The notes beneath the pieces were generated by a model that saw nothing but the letters and a program-made list of their open reading frames with translations, had not been told where the DNA came from and did no database searches. A stretch of DNA of 64,000 nucleotides from Closterium sp. NIES-65 (Eukaryota; Streptophyta; Zygnematophyceae; Desmidiales; Closteriaceae): the NCBI GenBank assembly GCA_948144175.1, contig CANXME010001992.1, forward strand, positions 310,001 through 374,000. Reading direction: 5' to 3'. Below, piece by piece: positions 11,601-25,256 of this stretch. The position numbers were made by a program, and so were the translations under genes. Numbering within the stretch: the stretch's first letter is position 1; each line of letters starts with the position of its first letter.

Positions 11601-13479
11601 GTTGTCGTCGTCGTCACTCCCGAACAACGCATCACCGCATCTGCTGTGGACAGGGAAGCAGGGCAGCACAAAAATGTTACGAGTTTTCGGGTGCATGGTA
11701 CAGTACAGACCCCCAGAAGCACGAGCGGGAAGATTTTCACAACGGGCACAGTGGGGACTACACCTCGGCATAAAAAAAAATTACAACGCGTGGAGAATCT
11801 TCGACGTCCACACAAAAGAAACAGTAGCAGCACGTGATGTGATCTTCTACGAACGACTCACCCTTCAGACGTACCTCGCCAACTTGCACGAGAATCGGGA
11901 CCTCACTAGTGGCTTTCGTGGTGACCGAGCCTTCGCGTCAGCAGCGGATGAAGCAGACTGGGATGAGCAGAACGTCGACAACGCATCGGAGGAAGCCGGA
12001 CCTCTTCCGTACTGCTCCGTCGACGTGCCCATGGATGAGGAAAATCCTCGCGACAGTAACAACGCCGAAGTCTTCTACCATTTCGCCGACAATGGTTACG
12101 TAACACCTGCGACAGTCAACACCAACGAAGCAGAAAGGGTAGGGCCAAATTTCATACCCGACCCAGAAGTGGGAGACGAAGCAGCTTATCCCGAGGATCC
12201 AGAACTCCCTGGATACTCACAGACTGGACTGCAAATCCTTGGTCTCGTCACCGCAGTCCATGGCGCCGCCATTCCTAAGGAGCCTGCGACGGTTCAACAG
12301 GCTCTGGAGGGGGAACATAGGGAGAAATGGCGTGAAGCCATGGACAAAGAGATGAAGGCACTGGAGGAGCGCAACACCTGGAAAATCGTTCCTATCGGCG
12401 TAGCACAAAACAAGACTATCCTTACTGGGAAGTGGGTCTTCCGTGTGAAGACGAAAGCTGACGGCACCATCGACAAATTCAAAGCTCGCTGGGTCGTACG
12501 CGGCTTTGACCAGGAGCACGGAAGAGATTACACCGAAACCTTCGCTCCGGTCAGCCGTCATACCTCACTCCGAATCCTCATCGCCGTCGCCGCCATGAAG
12601 AAAAAGAAACTGCGACAAATCGACGTCGCAAACGCATTTCTCTACGCACCTGTGGATGCAGAAATCTTCGTCGAGCTCCCGCACGGCTCCCACGGCGAAC
12701 CCAACCGAGTCTGTCAACTACTTAAGTCGCTCTACGGGATCAAGCAGGCACCGCGACTGTGGCAGCAGTACCTACACGCCCGCCTCATTCGCATCGGTTT
12801 CAAACAACTCCCGCACGACCAGGGCATGTATCGCCTCACAAAGGGAAGTGACTACGTTCTCCTAATCGTCTACGTGGACGATCTCCTCTACATTGGGTCA
12901 ACCAACGGCATCGCCACGTGGTTCGAAGGGGAGCTTCAGAAAGACCTCACGCTCACGGTCTCTTCTACCGTTACGCAGTACCTCGGGCTCAACATCCGCG
13001 AGGAAGAAAACGCAATCTATCTAAGCGCCGAGAAGTACGCCGACACCATCGCTAAACGCTTCAGCCTCACACCAAGCGCCATCTCCACGCCTTACCGCTA
13101 CACGTCAGGAACCGAAAAGGGACGATCTACCCTACTCAAGCCCGCCGGCATACGCGACTATCAGAAGAAGCTCGGATATCTTCTCTTCGCAGCAGTCACA
13201 TGCCGTCCCAACTTATCCTACTCCGCGAGCCAGCTCGCCACCTATCTCAAGAAGCCTGAAGCAGAGCATCTGGCGGAACTCGATCGCGCTCTCCACTATT
13301 TCGTCAGCACCGCGACGATCGGATTAACTTATCACAAAAACGCAACTACACCGACCAAGCTAATCGGCTACGTCGACGCCGATCACGCCGGCGACATCGA
13401 CAACAGGCGCTCACGAACCGGCTATGTCTACCGCCTCGAGCTTATCGGTCCTATTGTGAAACTAACTGAACAGGAATGA
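8602..13479 (+). CDS. gag-pol open frame of Copia element A (5' part)
   Basis: Retrotransposon polyprotein. Domains in order: gag with a CCHC zinc knuckle (CHICKTSGHPRTHC), aspartic protease region (WFLDS), a low-complexity Ser-Ala-Thr linker, GAG-pre-integrase (IWHARTGHPS), integrase core (FQSDGGGEYTSQ, GVAERMNRTLQNSMRK), reverse transcriptase (KWVFRVKTKADG, YVDDLLYIG) and the start of RNase H (GYVDADHAGD). The frame runs into the LTR of element B, where its last residues are foreign. Treated as a recent fossil copy. Confidence 0.93.
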   Translation: MATNKERSSPNGSSGTTPTPPPASGLQTEEGTAARPRGTSTETPTNHPSDFDQNMMEKFFSFMSFYEQHQQSGPAQTHNSNNGATPMSLDGSSYARGNQQQQPTFAPYERGSISFLPQPSPAQDKPMDALQVQSHFAHVLKLQTSRPFDGKDFFTWSFEFELMMEGAQILGFFDGSLQYPANGTQYEKQQYTYQSMMAYTILLRNITPTQQQNIRSYRNFGNSAELAYGHLKNLYQATHSVNQSRLMAQLTTVEMKPGEKGLAYISRCRELRDKLLRCAGPISEDAFVTVIIGGLGPQWRATKAILRAHGRISEAALCAEIHAEQQDMDLQEERHKKKALAPEFAFHTQRRHNYYNNRQQQPKPVPPFCHICKTSGHPRTHCPSRQITPQRQLRPSSSQVASTQASPTTTIQASTTSTGQPAQGARNIVNCMVKINDSCITESPPHYSPEEELDNRTPRRESLHPNPTYAAIAQSEPSGQDTWFLDSCCGQHMCSSDRFVQREHRLQREVVITVANNQNLRTRRQGVVQLQSRETNVILHMSKVLIAEGLGYNLLSVSQLMAKGIHLEADSTTQEFKLYHGRGGLYIGKAVLKNNVFVLDFVPDLGTADSDAIVNFTDWTHPPDLDPDFSPGGFWYSHTIPEVERTRALATIQQTTEAETTSTAAATTSAAATTSAAAATTSAAATTSAAAATTSAAATTSAAATTSAAATTSAAATTSAAAATTSGAATTSAAAGTTTPVTVDEAPPTPAQQLNPTQREVHRSANFVASFYSNSDAYQRSPGYRASEEIWHARTGHPSNTVLNNTIRAGVLDKDSLLLPDGRELQKARGTCIICPEADLPHRPFAPHHNPSAPAYAPLEKVYSDILYNREPGQVNYNYTITFIDAATRYVWHRNLPSRDMALAAFAAWLPIAERESGTQLKNFQSDGGGEYTSQRFKQFLAKRGIKQLLSLPYAHQQQGVAERMNRTLQNSMRKLLRGMRLPNHQWPAAMDHAVMLHNLLSSSSLPNNASPHLLWTGKQGSTKMLRVFGCMVQYRPPEARAGRFSQRAQWGLHLGIKKNYNAWRIFDVHTKETVAARDVIFYERLTLQTYLANLHENRDLTSGFRGDRAFASAADEADWDEQNVDNASEEAGPLPYCSVDVPMDEENPRDSNNAEVFYHFADNGYVTPATVNTNEAERVGPNFIPDPEVGDEAAYPEDPELPGYSQTGLQILGLVTAVHGAAIPKEPATVQQALEGEHREKWREAMDKEMKALEERNTWKIVPIGVAQNKTILTGKWVFRVKTKADGTIDKFKARWVVRGFDQEHGRDYTETFAPVSRHTSLRILIAVAAMKKKKLRQIDVANAFLYAPVDAEIFVELPHGSHGEPNRVCQLLKSLYGIKQAPRLWQQYLHARLIRIGFKQLPHDQGMYRLTKGSDYVLLIVYVDDLLYIGSTNGIATWFEGELQKDLTLTVSSTVTQYLGLNIREEENAIYLSAEKYADTIAKRFSLTPSAISTPYRYTSGTEKGRSTLLKPAGIRDYQKKLGYLLFAAVTCRPNLSYSASQLATYLKKPEAEHLAELDRALHYFVSTATIGLTYHKNATTPTKLIGYVDADHAGDIDNRRSRTGYVYRLELIGPIVKLTEQE
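10573..10815 (+). repeat. Triplet-based repeat in element A pol linker
   Basis: Tandem copies of 15-18 bp built from ACATCGGCAGCAGCA, encoding an alternating Ser/Ala/Thr run between protease and integrase. Length polymorphism between copies of the element is likely. Confidence 0.85.
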
Positions 13480-13585
13480 ATTGACTAAGTCAGAGTTGGG
13501 TACAAATACAACCCTAGCAAACTGTACCCCATATGTGCTACCCCACTATAGCCTACAAACATGCATCAGCTATAATAATCTGACA
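13455..13585 (-). repeat. 3' LTR of element B
   Basis: 131 bp, identical by eye to 20936-21066; the very short LTR is typical of some plant Copia lineages. Confidence 0.92.
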
Positions 13586-13794
13586 CACCCCCATAGGCAA
13601 AGTGGGGGAGAACAAGGGGTCACAAGACCAGTCAAGCAAAGCAAAGCAAAGCAAGCTCAGGGTGGATCACAAAGTCACCACACAGTCCGAGCACAAGAGC
13701 AGGGCCAGAGGCCAGTTCACATGCAGGAGTACAGACATATATATAAAACTAGACAAGCAGGAGCAGGTATATATATGACAAAGTACAAGTAAAG

Positions 13795-16700
13795 TCAAGA
13801 AGAGAGCAAGTGAGGCAAGACAGGTACAAGACCCAGCTGGGTACAAAAGCGCTGATGGTCACAAGGCGCAAGTGCCTTGGTGAACACATCAGCAGTGTTG
13901 GCCTCAGAGGCCAAGTAAGCAAGTCGCAACTGACCACGCTGCTGCAGCTCACGAGCAAGGAAGTAGCGGAGAGCAATGTGCTTCGTTCTGTGCTCCAAGC
14001 GCTGCTCTCGACACAAGGCCAGCATGGCCTTGTTGTCTACGTACAGCACTGGAGGAGAACGAGGCGGCTCTCCAAGGTCAGTCACCAGGTAGGTGAGCCA
14101 GCGAAGCTCCTGTGCAGCCATGGCCCCGGCGTAGATCTCAGCCTCACAACTGGAGCCGAGAACCGAAGACGAGCGAGTAGACCGCCACAAGACAGAACCG
14201 GAACCAAGGCTGAAGGTGTAACCCTGTGACGACCGCTGCGTAGCCTGGTCGTCAGCCCAAGAAGCGTCCGCGTGGCCGGTAAGGACCACTGGACTCCGCC
14301 CTCCAAGCACTAGCCCCATGCCCGACGTACTGCACAGGTAGCGCAATACCCTCTTCGCTGCAGCCATGTGCTCCGGTCTGTGTCTCCAAGGAGCAACATA
14401 GCGTGCAAGAATGCTCAGAGGGTATGCAAGGTCAGGTCGTGTGCAGGTCATCAGGTACATGAGGCAGCCAACAAGCTCTGCATACGGACCACTCGACTCT
14501 ACGGACTCATCCGAAGGCAGAGCTGAGAGTGAGTGGCGAGTAGGCAAAGGAGTGGCCTGAGGCGAGGAGTACGTGAAGCCGAAGCGCTGAAGGACCTGCT
14601 GCACCATGTGTGACTGAGTCAGGGTAATGGTGCGACGTGCTCTGTCCCGAGTGATCTGCAAGCCAAGGTAGCTGCGCAGTTCACCCAGGTCTGTGCACGT
14701 GTGTCTCTTCAGCAGCTCGGACTTCACGTAGGCGAGTCCAGCAGTGTCCGCTGTGGCAAAGACCAAGTCGTCGACGTACACGAGGATGTAGAACGGCGGC
14801 AGGGAAGTGTCGGTGCGAAGAAACAGCGACGGGTCAGCAGTAGAAGGAGCAAACCCAAGAGCCGCAAGCGTAGTCCTCAGTGTGTCGTGCCACTCACGCG
14901 GTGCCTGGCGGAGACCGTAGACTGGCCGTCGGAGGCTCCACTGGGTGCCAAGAGGGAAAGTCCCAGTGAAGCCAGGCGGACGGCGCAGCCAGATCTCCTC
15001 GTGCAGGCTACCCTGCAGGAACGCAGTGCTGAAGTCGAGGGAGTGAAGCTCGTAGTCGCGCTGAGCGGCAATGTGCAGCAGCACCCGAAGAGTGGTCATC
15101 TTCGGGGTGGGAGAGAAGGTCTGAAAGTAGTCAACTCCCTGCCGCTGACTGAAGCCACGAGCCACGTAACGCGCCTTGAAGACAGGCGGGGAGCCCGGCG
15201 GCCGCTTCACCCTGAAAATCCACATGCCACTGACGATGTTCGCCCCAGGAGGGGGAACCGCGTCAACGTAGGTGCCTGTGGACTTCCAGGAAGCCATCTC
15301 TGCATCCATAGCTGCCTGCCACTGAGAGGAGTAGGGACCCTCTACGGCCTCCGCGTAAGAACGCGGAGTCGGGATGTCAAGTGCATCCGGGTCTCCCTCA
15401 GGGGCAAGCAGTACAGACGCGAGATGAGGTGAAGCAGCCGCTAGACACTGTAACTCCTCCTGCCTGTCCTCTAGGACGTCCGTGCCAAGGGCACACTCAC
15501 CCCCGACGGACGGAGGACAGGCGGACTCAGACTCAGCGACAAGACGAGCAGCGTAGTCTAGACGGCAGCGCGCAGCAAAGTCGACAAGCTCAGTGACAAG
15601 GGCAGACGCAGCAGACGACTCAAAGGAAGGGTCAGTGACTACAGTAGGAAGGAGACGCGTGACAGTAGGACTGGCAGCACGAAGAGAGTCCGACTCCGGG
15701 TCGGCAAGAGCAGGAAGAGAGGAAGCAGGAGGAGAAGGCAAAGGGGCACGCAGAGGAGCAGTGGACGGACGGAGTGACATCCGGTGCGTGCCAGGGACAG
15801 GAGGAGGACGCTGACGCGACCCGCGACCACTAGCGCGCTCAGTACGAACAGGCGACGCAGGACGAGACGCAGGCTCACGACGCTCAGTAAGACCTCCAGT
15901 CGGACCAGCGTAGGGAGAAGGAGCAGGCAAAGGGGAGGCAGGCTGTAGCTGTGGCTGTGACCGAACAGGCTGTGGACCCTCTAAGGAAGCAGGAGGAGGT
16001 GCAAGACCAAGAACCTGCTGCAGGAGCGGAACGAAGTACGGTCGAGGCCGCACGGCGACACCAGAAACAGCAGGAACAGCACCAGTCCCCCCGTCAGGAG
16101 CACCCACGCCAGCAGCACCTCCAGCAGCACCTCGAGAAGCTCCAGAACCCCTAGCAGCAGCACCAGGAGCACTGTTAGTCGGACCACCAGCGGCAGGCTC
16201 AGCGCCAACACCCTCAGCAGCACCAGCTCCAGGAGAACTCCCAGACCGAGCAGCTCCAGCACCCACAGTACGAGCACCGTCGGGACGCGCGGCAGCAGTA
16301 CCCACTGCAGGCGAATAACCACCAGCACCAGCAGCACGCCTCCAGCGTCTGGTAAACCACTCACGCAGCTCCTGTGGGGAGAGTGGCTCCCGGCGAGACG
16401 AAGCACCCCCAGGCTCAGCACCCCCAGGCTCAGCACCCCCAGGCACAGCACCCCCAGGCTCAGCACCCCCAGGCTCAGCACCCCCAGGCACAGCACCCCC
16501 AAGCTCAGCACCCCCAGGCTCAGCACCCCCAGGCTCAGCACCCCCAGGAACAGCACCCCCAGGCTCGACACCTCCAGGCTCAGCACCCCCAGGCACAGTA
16601 CCCCCAGGCTCAGCACCCCCAGACCCCGCACCCTCAGGCTCAGCTCTCGCAGCAGCACCAGAGTCACCAGTGACCTCGACAGGCTCGACCGCGTCTACCT

Positions 16701-18676
16701 GGGACACACCTGAAGGGGCAGGACCCTGAGGGGGGAGGGGGACTACCGGGGGGGGGCCTGGTACCAAGAAGAGCGGGGGCGGGGGGAGGGACGGAGTGCG
16801 GTAGGGGAAGAGGCGGTAGTAGGGTACTGACTCGTCGAACGTGACGTCCTGGGAGGACAGAACACGTCGAGAGGTGGGGTGGTAAAACTGCCACCCAGGG
16901 GCGTCGGGGGGGAACCCCAGGAAGACGCAGGGAGAAGCACGAGGGGATAGCTTGTCCGCAGACAGGTCGCGAACAAACGCCCGAGATCCCCAGACCCGGA
17001 ACGCCGACGCATCGCCAACCTTCCCCGTCCACAGCAGGGCTGGGGAGGTCTCTGGTCGAGAGACCCTGGGGTGGAGGTTGATCTGGTGCGCAGCGTACCT
17101 GACCGCAAACGGCCACAGAAAATGGGGAGCAGCCGCATGCATCATGGACGTACGAGCGACGTCCATGACCATGCCAATGCGGCGCTCAGCAATCCCATTC
17201 TGTTGTGGTGAGTCCGGAAGCGTGAAGGTCTGACGGATGCCTCGCACACGACAGTAGGCACTGAGGAGGCCAGAGGAGAACTCTCCGCCTCTGTCCGAGT
17301 GCAGACGCAAAACAGGGAAGTCAGAGCCAAAGCTCCTCCGAAGCTGAAGACGAGCTGCGCGGATCCAGGCGATCAACACCTCAGTGACCTCACCCTTGCT
17401 GCGCAAGGGGAAGACTGTGGTGTAACGCGAGTAGTCGTCAACCACCAGCAGGAAGTAGCGCTCCTGACCCTGTCCACGGACGCGGGCTGGGCCCCACACG
17501 TCCATGTGAAGCGTCTGCAACGGGGCCTCTGTCGGAGGAAACTGGGAGGAGTGAGGGGCAGCACGCTGGCGCCCCTCGACACAGGGGACACAGGCAGGGC
17601 CAGGGCCCGGAGGAAGGGGAGGGAGGGACCGGGGAAGACCAGACACAAGGACCCGCGAGGCCATGCCTCTGAGCCGAAGCAGAGAGGGGTGGCCAAGGCG
17701 GTGGTGCCAGAGGAGGGTCTCGTGAGACAGACGACGACACGAACAGGGGGCAGACTCAGGACCAGACCTGGACGCTGCAGCAAACACCTGACCAGACGAA
17801 GGGACTCTACCAGACGCAGCACCTGGAGGAGAAGCAGTGGTCAGTGTGTACAGGCTCGACCCTGGCCGACGTGTAAACGTAGCCAGGTGACGACCTGTAT
17901 CCGCCTCCGTATAGTGGGTCACCCGCTGACGAGCAGGGGTGAACTGGTGGACACCTGCATCCTGGAGGTCAGCACCACTCACCAAGTTCGTCGAGAACGA
18001 GGGGAGGTAGAGACCAGTCAGGGTGCCAGAGGGGGCCGCTGGACACGGGAGGACAGTGGAGAAGCGAGACAGGACAGGTCCCCCAGAGGGGTCAGCCAGG
18101 GACACCGCAACCGGCCGACTCAGCGGCGTGAGAGTGGTGCGGTCCCTAAAGAAGGAGCGAGACGCTCCAGAGTCAAGGGTGAAGGTGTGAGAGGCCGAAG
18201 CCGACACAGTACCTGAGAGCGCGGACTCACCAGCACCTGAGAGCACAGACGCACTGGCACCTAGAGCTGCAGCCTCACTAGTACCTGACGCGGCAGTACC
18301 TATGCCCGGGTCGGGCGGGAAACACTGGTAACAGTCATCCTCATCACTACCAGTCACAGCATACATAGCAGAGAGAATAGCATCAAAGTCAAGATCATAA
18401 ATAGCTACTCCAGCCCTAGACAGCTCTCCCCAGCGGGGGATCTCAGCGGCCTCCGGAAACTGCTGACGCCAGGCGTCGGTCAGGCGGCCAAAGCAGCGAC
18501 GGGCTGTGTGGGCGCCCCCACACCTCTCCCCCGCACGGTCACCGGTGCGAAGAACGTAGGGGCAGGGACCAAGTGCACCACCGCGCTGACGCTGCAAGTA
18601 CCACTCACGGAGCTGCTGAGGGCCGGGGACGGTGCGAGAGTGCTGCTGCTGCTGCGGCTGCTGCTGCTGCTGCTGC

Positions 18677-18717
<41 letters not shown>

Positions 18718-19791
18718 CTGACCACCCCCAGAGCTGCTCCGCTGGGACAAGCCACTCCGACCCCCGCCTCCACCGCCACCCCCGCCTCCACCGCCACCCC
18801 CGTCTCCACCGCCACCTCCCCCACCAGGACCGTCGCTCCCACCGCTCCCACCGCCTCCTCCGCTACCACCTCCGCCGCCACCTCCGCCTCCACCGCCACC
18901 ACTAGTACCTCCACTCCCGCCACCACCCCCACCGCCACTCCCACTCCCCCCTCCACCCCCACCGCCTCCTCCACCGCCCCCTCTAGCTCCACCCGCCCCC
19001 TTGCCCCCCTTGCCCTTGCCAGAGCGGCGTCTGTCGCTGGGGGCAGACGCCGCGCCGACCGACTCAAAACCAGCGAGGTCGGCCGCAGCGGCAGAGGCGA
19101 CAGAGGGCAGCAGGGGGGAAGGACCACACCCCTCAAAGATGGGGGTGCGAGGGTCACCCCGAGAGGCCCCTACAGCGACAATACTCTTCTCAGCCGCTAG
19201 CAGGGACTCCTCAAGGAGGTCGACAGTGAGAGTGGTGGGACAGACAGAGAGAAACTGGTCCCTAACGACACGAAGGGACTCAGGGAGACGGGTGACGAGA
19301 AAGTAGAGAGTGATGTACATGGGAGGAGGGTTCGCAGCGCGGAACTCAGCAGGAAGGGCAGCACGGTAGCGGGTGTCACTAGCGCGGAGGTGGGTAACGA
19401 GGTCAGCAACAGTGGGAAAGGAAGCGAGGTCAGGGAAGAGAAACGGTAGCATGAGGCGGCTAAGGGTAGCGGAGGAAGGGGAGGAGTAGCGTGCAACTAC
19501 AGCGTCGTACAAGGCCTGAGCGGTCTTGCACTGACTAAAGTGGGCACGCTCAGAGGAAGGGAGGTGGCGACGCACAGCAAGACGTGCAGCAGCATCGCGG
19601 GTCGCCCACTTGGAGCGAGCAGCAGAGGCAGCATCAGCAGGCGGGGCAGGGACAGCGCCAGAGACAAAGTCAAAGAGAGAGACCTCATCTATCGCATCAC
19701 ACAATAAGTACAGCTGCAGGTCTTCAATCCAGACGGCAAAGTCAATGGCCCTTCCCTCAGCGTCAAAAGTAAGAACATTGGGGGTGGCCAT
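13795..19791 (-). CDS. gag-pol polyprotein of Copia element B
   Basis: Open frame of about 2,000 residues; start placed at 19791 ([13 protein letters not shown]), the usual Copia gag opening, rather than seven codons upstream. Order: gag (UBN2-type, [10 protein letters not shown]), Gly-rich and Gln-rich tracts, protease ([12 protein letters not shown]), GAG-pre-integrase ([11 protein letters not shown]), integrase core ([24 protein letters not shown]), a long Gly-Ala-Glu-Pro linker, reverse transcriptase ([22 protein letters not shown]) and RNase H ([20 protein letters not shown]). Very GC-rich, unlike element A. Confidence 0.94.
16400..16640 (-). repeat. 15-bp coding repeat in element B
   Basis: Tandem 15-bp units based on CCCAGGCTCAGCACC, coding Gly-Gly-Ala-Glu/Val-Pro on the minus strand, in the linker between integrase and reverse transcriptase. 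Confidence 0.88.
18640..18990 (-). repeat. Poly-Gln and poly-Gly coding tracts in element B gag
   Basis: CAG-type triplets (18645-18715) encode a Gln run, followed in plus-strand coordinates by CCACC/CCGCC-rich DNA (18750-18990) encoding Gly runs with scattered Ser. Confidence 0.88.
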
Positions 19792-19849
19792 GGTAGCAGC
19801 TGAAAGTCTCACCGGGCTAGGAGAGTCGGGCAGGACAGCAGCAGGCAGC

Positions 19850-20200
19850 TCGGGCTGGGTCGGGCGGCTCGGGCGGCTCGGGCGGCTCGGGTAGCTCGGG
19901 TACCGGGCGGCTCGGCTGCTGCTGGGCGGCTCGGCTGCTGCTGGGCGGCGCGGCTGCTGCTGGGCGGCTCAGCTGCTGCTGGGCGGCTCGGCTGCTGCTG
20001 GGCGGCTCGGCTGCTGCTGGGCGGCTCAGCTGCTGGGCGGCTCAGCTGCTGCTGGGCGGCTCGGCTGCTGCTGGGCGGCTCGGCTGCTGCTGGGCGGATC
20101 AGCTGCTGCTGGGCGGTTCGGCTGCGGCTGGGCGGCTCGGCTGCTGCTGGGCGGCTCGGCGGGGCCGTCAGGGTGCAGCTGCGGGGCCGGGACAGGGGAC
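19850..20200 (-). repeat. 19-bp tandem repeat in element B leader
   Basis: Fifteen or so copies of a unit near 19 bp (GGCGGCTCGGCTGCTGCTG and variants) lie between the gag start and the 5' LTR, in the untranslated leader. Confidence 0.8.
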
Positions 20201-20214
20201 GGCGGGGCCGTGAG

Positions 20215-20650
20215 GGTGCAGCGGCGGGGCCGGGACAGGGGACGGCGGAGCCGTCAGGTGGCGGGCCAGCAGGCGAGGTGGCGAGCCGTCAGGTGAGGCG
20301 GCGGGGCCGTCAGGTCAGGTGGCGGGCCAGCAGGTGAGGCGGCGGGGCCGTCAGGTCAGGTGGCGGGCCAGCGGGTGAGGCGGCGGGCCGTCAGGTGAGG
20401 TGGCGGGCCAGCAGGTCAGGCGGCGCGCCGTCAGGTGAGGCGGCGGGGCCGTCAGGTCAGGTGGCGGGCCAGTAGGTGAGGCGGCGGGCCGTCAGGTGAG
20501 GCGGCGGGGCCGTCAGGTAAGGTGGCGGGCCAGCAGGTGAGACGGTGGGCCGTCAGGTGAGGCGGGGGGGGCCGTCTGGTGAGGTGGCGGGCCAGAAGTC
20601 GAGGCGGCGGGCCGTCAGGTGAGGCGGCGGCCGTCAGGTAAGGCGGCTGC
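20215..20650 (-). repeat. Second tandem repeat in element B leader
   Basis: Variable units of roughly 35 bp made of GGCGGGCCAGCAGGTGAGG and GGCGGGGCCGTCAGGT. Extremely GC-rich; strong RNA structure would be expected in the leader. Confidence 0.75.
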
Positions 20651-20935
20651 GGGGCCGACAGAGGTGCAGCGGGGGGGGCCTGCTGCAGCGACGAAGAGGC
20701 CGCGCGGCCGTCTTGAGGGCGGCGCGGCGCGGCAGTAAGGGCCGCGCGAAGTGGGGCCTGGGCCGCGCGCGCGAAATAAAATGAGTCGCGCGCGCGACTC
20801 TCGGGGCGCCACAAGGGCAGCTCGACGCGCACTAGGGGGAGCGCGCCTCGGGGAGAATAGGGCGCGCTCCGGGCAGGAAAAAAAATCGTGGGTGGGCCCA
20901 AAGAACGGTCCTTAGGAGGGACCCGCTCTATACCA

Positions 20936-21066
20936 TGTGAAACTAACTGAACAGGAATGAATTGACTAAGTCAGAGTTGGGTACAAATACAACCCTAGCA
21001 AACTGTACCCCATATGTGCTACCCCACTATAGCCTACAAACATGCATCAGCTATAATAATCTGACA
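20936..21066 (-). repeat. 5' LTR of element B
   Basis: 131-bp partner of 13455-13585; followed in element orientation by the primer-binding site. Confidence 0.92.
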
Positions 21067-21498
21067 CCCATCTCCCGGCAGTCGAGTAAGCAGGAGTTAA
21101 TCGCACTGTCTTCAGCTGAAGCGGAATATATTGCACTCTGCTCAGCCACCAAGGAGGGACTTTACCTTCGCGAACTGCTGGAAGAAGCGAAGTTAGCCGA
21201 GTTACCCAGCTTCACCGTGTTCTGCGACAACCAGTCAGCAATCCGCATCGCCTACAAGAACCGCTTCGCAAACAGGACGAAACACATCGCCCTGCGCTAT
21301 TTCTTCGTGAAGGACGAGATCGAAAAGGGGAAACTCGATCTGTCATACTGTCCCACGTCTGAGATGGCAGCCGATTACTTGACCAAGAAGCTCGGAAAGC
21401 AGAAGTTCGAATACTGCATGCTGCTAACTGGACAAAGCCACGTCACCTGCGGCGACACTCCAGAAGCGAAGGGGAGTGTTGGAAACAATAAGTCTTAG
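21067..21498 (+). other. 3' part of element A (RNase H region)
   Basis: Carries the remaining RNase H motifs of element A ([42 protein letters not shown]), separated from the rest by element B, and stops just inside the 3' LTR. Confidence 0.9.
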
Positions 21499-21912
21499 TG
21501 CGCTTCTGTCGTGTCAAAACCCAAGACACTAGCGAAGCAGTCCGAATCGAAGCATCGAGTCAAACCTCGGAGGTTAGGGTAACCGCCTGGAGGTTACGGG
21601 AAAGTCAAAGGTCAGCGACCTTTGACTCGACAATTACAGCGCGACAGTTAAGGACACACAACTGACTCGTTACTGAGCAGTTGCCCGAGTCGCACTGTAT
21701 CGAATCGCAACAGCAAATACAGTTATCTATCCATTCGTATTCCCTGTACTCTTATATAAAACCTTGTATTTGCTTGTTTAATTTAATCCACTTTGCTCTC
21801 ACACACTAGTGCAAGGTCGGTTCACAAACTTCATTAAACGCTTCCGCTATTACAAATATCCTACCCAGAGTTATCCTCTGCAAAGATCCTTAAGGGCTTT
21901 CTCAGCCCAACA
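21477..21912 (+). repeat. 3' LTR of element A
   Basis: 436 bp, same ends and TATA box as the left LTR, followed by the target duplication GAAGC. Confidence 0.95.
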
Positions 21913-22592
21913 GAAGCAAGGTGTAATATATAACCTTATTCTGTCGAGAAACCTATCAAGGGTCCGGTTTCCCAGTGTAGAGCTGCTCCTCCAATTGAGG
22001 TTTATTAGATGAGCTTGTTATTGTACGACAAATGGGACGTTTCTAATAAAATCCCTTCCGTGTGATTGGGCCCAACTTTAAAGAGGCACCTCTGCTGAAA
22101 CGTCCTGACGAATCTGCTGGAAAGTTGGCATTGGGAGCCTTGCGAAGGTCGTGAACAGCGCACTCGAATACGAACACAATCGATGCGAACCTGATATTCG
22201 CGACAAAGGTAACACTTCACGAATTTCTACAGTCTACACAATTCTCACGAAATCCTTCCGAAGAAAAGCGTTGAACCGAAAATGTTTGACCCACCCCTTT
22301 TGTTTATCCCGCCGGGATGTGTACGTGGGGAGGAATTCCTTCACACGAGGGACGAAGCATCATTTGCACGTGTGGAATCCCTCACACCGTAGCATACCGT
22401 ACTAAAAAACATGCACGAATCCGAGCCGCTCAACCTCTGCTCTGTTCTGTTCTGTTTGTGGAAGTGCCCGCGCCGCTATTTGTGTGGATAAAAGCTGGGC
22501 TTCCCATCCCATCCTCGGGCCATTCGTTATCCATCCAGCCAAGCCTCTTCCTTCTCACTTACATCCGTGGTCCTCACATCAGGTTTTCCGTT
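21913..22592. other. Intergenic / promoter region of peroxidase 2
   Basis: No gene seen. Holds the right flank of element A and the presumed promoter of peroxidase 2, including the TATA-like site listed next. Confidence 0.6.
22497..22504 (+). promoter_or_regulatory. TATA-like box of peroxidase 2
   Basis: GATAAAAG about 90 bp before the start codon; position fits a core promoter with a short leader. Motif match only. Confidence 0.35.
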
Positions 22593-25046
<2,454 letters not shown>

Positions 25047-25135
25047 TAATGGGTGGCCCGGGATGGTAGCGCGGGGGATGGGGGATTGGGAGCGGGTTGG
25101 TGGGGTGGGTCTGTATGCTTCATAACAGAGGGCCG

Positions 25136-25256
25136 TTCTTCCGGCAGTTCAGCCACTCCATGATCCGCATGGGCGAAGCGGGCATGCTCACTGGCACGCA
25201 GGGGGAGACTCGCCGCACCTGCAGCGCTGTCAACTAGTAATGGGTGGCCCGGGATG
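25136..25256 (+). repeat. Partial copy of peroxidase 2 exon 4 (3' part)
   Basis: Repeats about 120 bp covering FFRQFSHSMIRMGEAG to the stop codon and 3' flank, downstream of the gene. Nearly identical to 24943-25062. Confidence 0.85.

Larger units (their letters stand above)
13455..21066 (-). mobile_element. Copia-type LTR retrotransposon B, nested in element A
   Basis: Minus-strand element of 7.6 kb with two 131-bp LTRs that appear identical, so insertion is very recent and younger than element A. LTRs end in TG/CA in their own orientation. Flanks CCTAT and CCCAT look like an imperfect 5-bp target duplication. A PBS-like TGGTATAGAGC follows its 5' LTR at 20935-20925. The single gag-pol frame is open, so the element looks whole. 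It has an unusually long repetitive leader (19.8-20.9 kb) and many low-complexity tracts. Confidence 0.94.
8115..21912 (+). mobile_element. Copia-type LTR retrotransposon A (interrupted by element B)
   Basis: Ty1/Copia order (gag, protease, integrase, reverse transcriptase, RNase H) between two 436-bp LTRs that differ at about two positions, so insertion was recent. LTRs start TG and end CA. The 5-bp target duplication GAAGC is visible at 8110-8114 and 21913-21917. A primer-binding site follows the left LTR. The element is split in its RNase H region by element B (13455-21066). Without the nested element it would be about 6.2 kb. It appears otherwise largely open. Confidence 0.95.

Noticed and set aside
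18508-19200. Plus-strand Pro/Ala/Thr-rich frame in element B
   Set aside because: Antisense of the gag Gly/Gln tracts.
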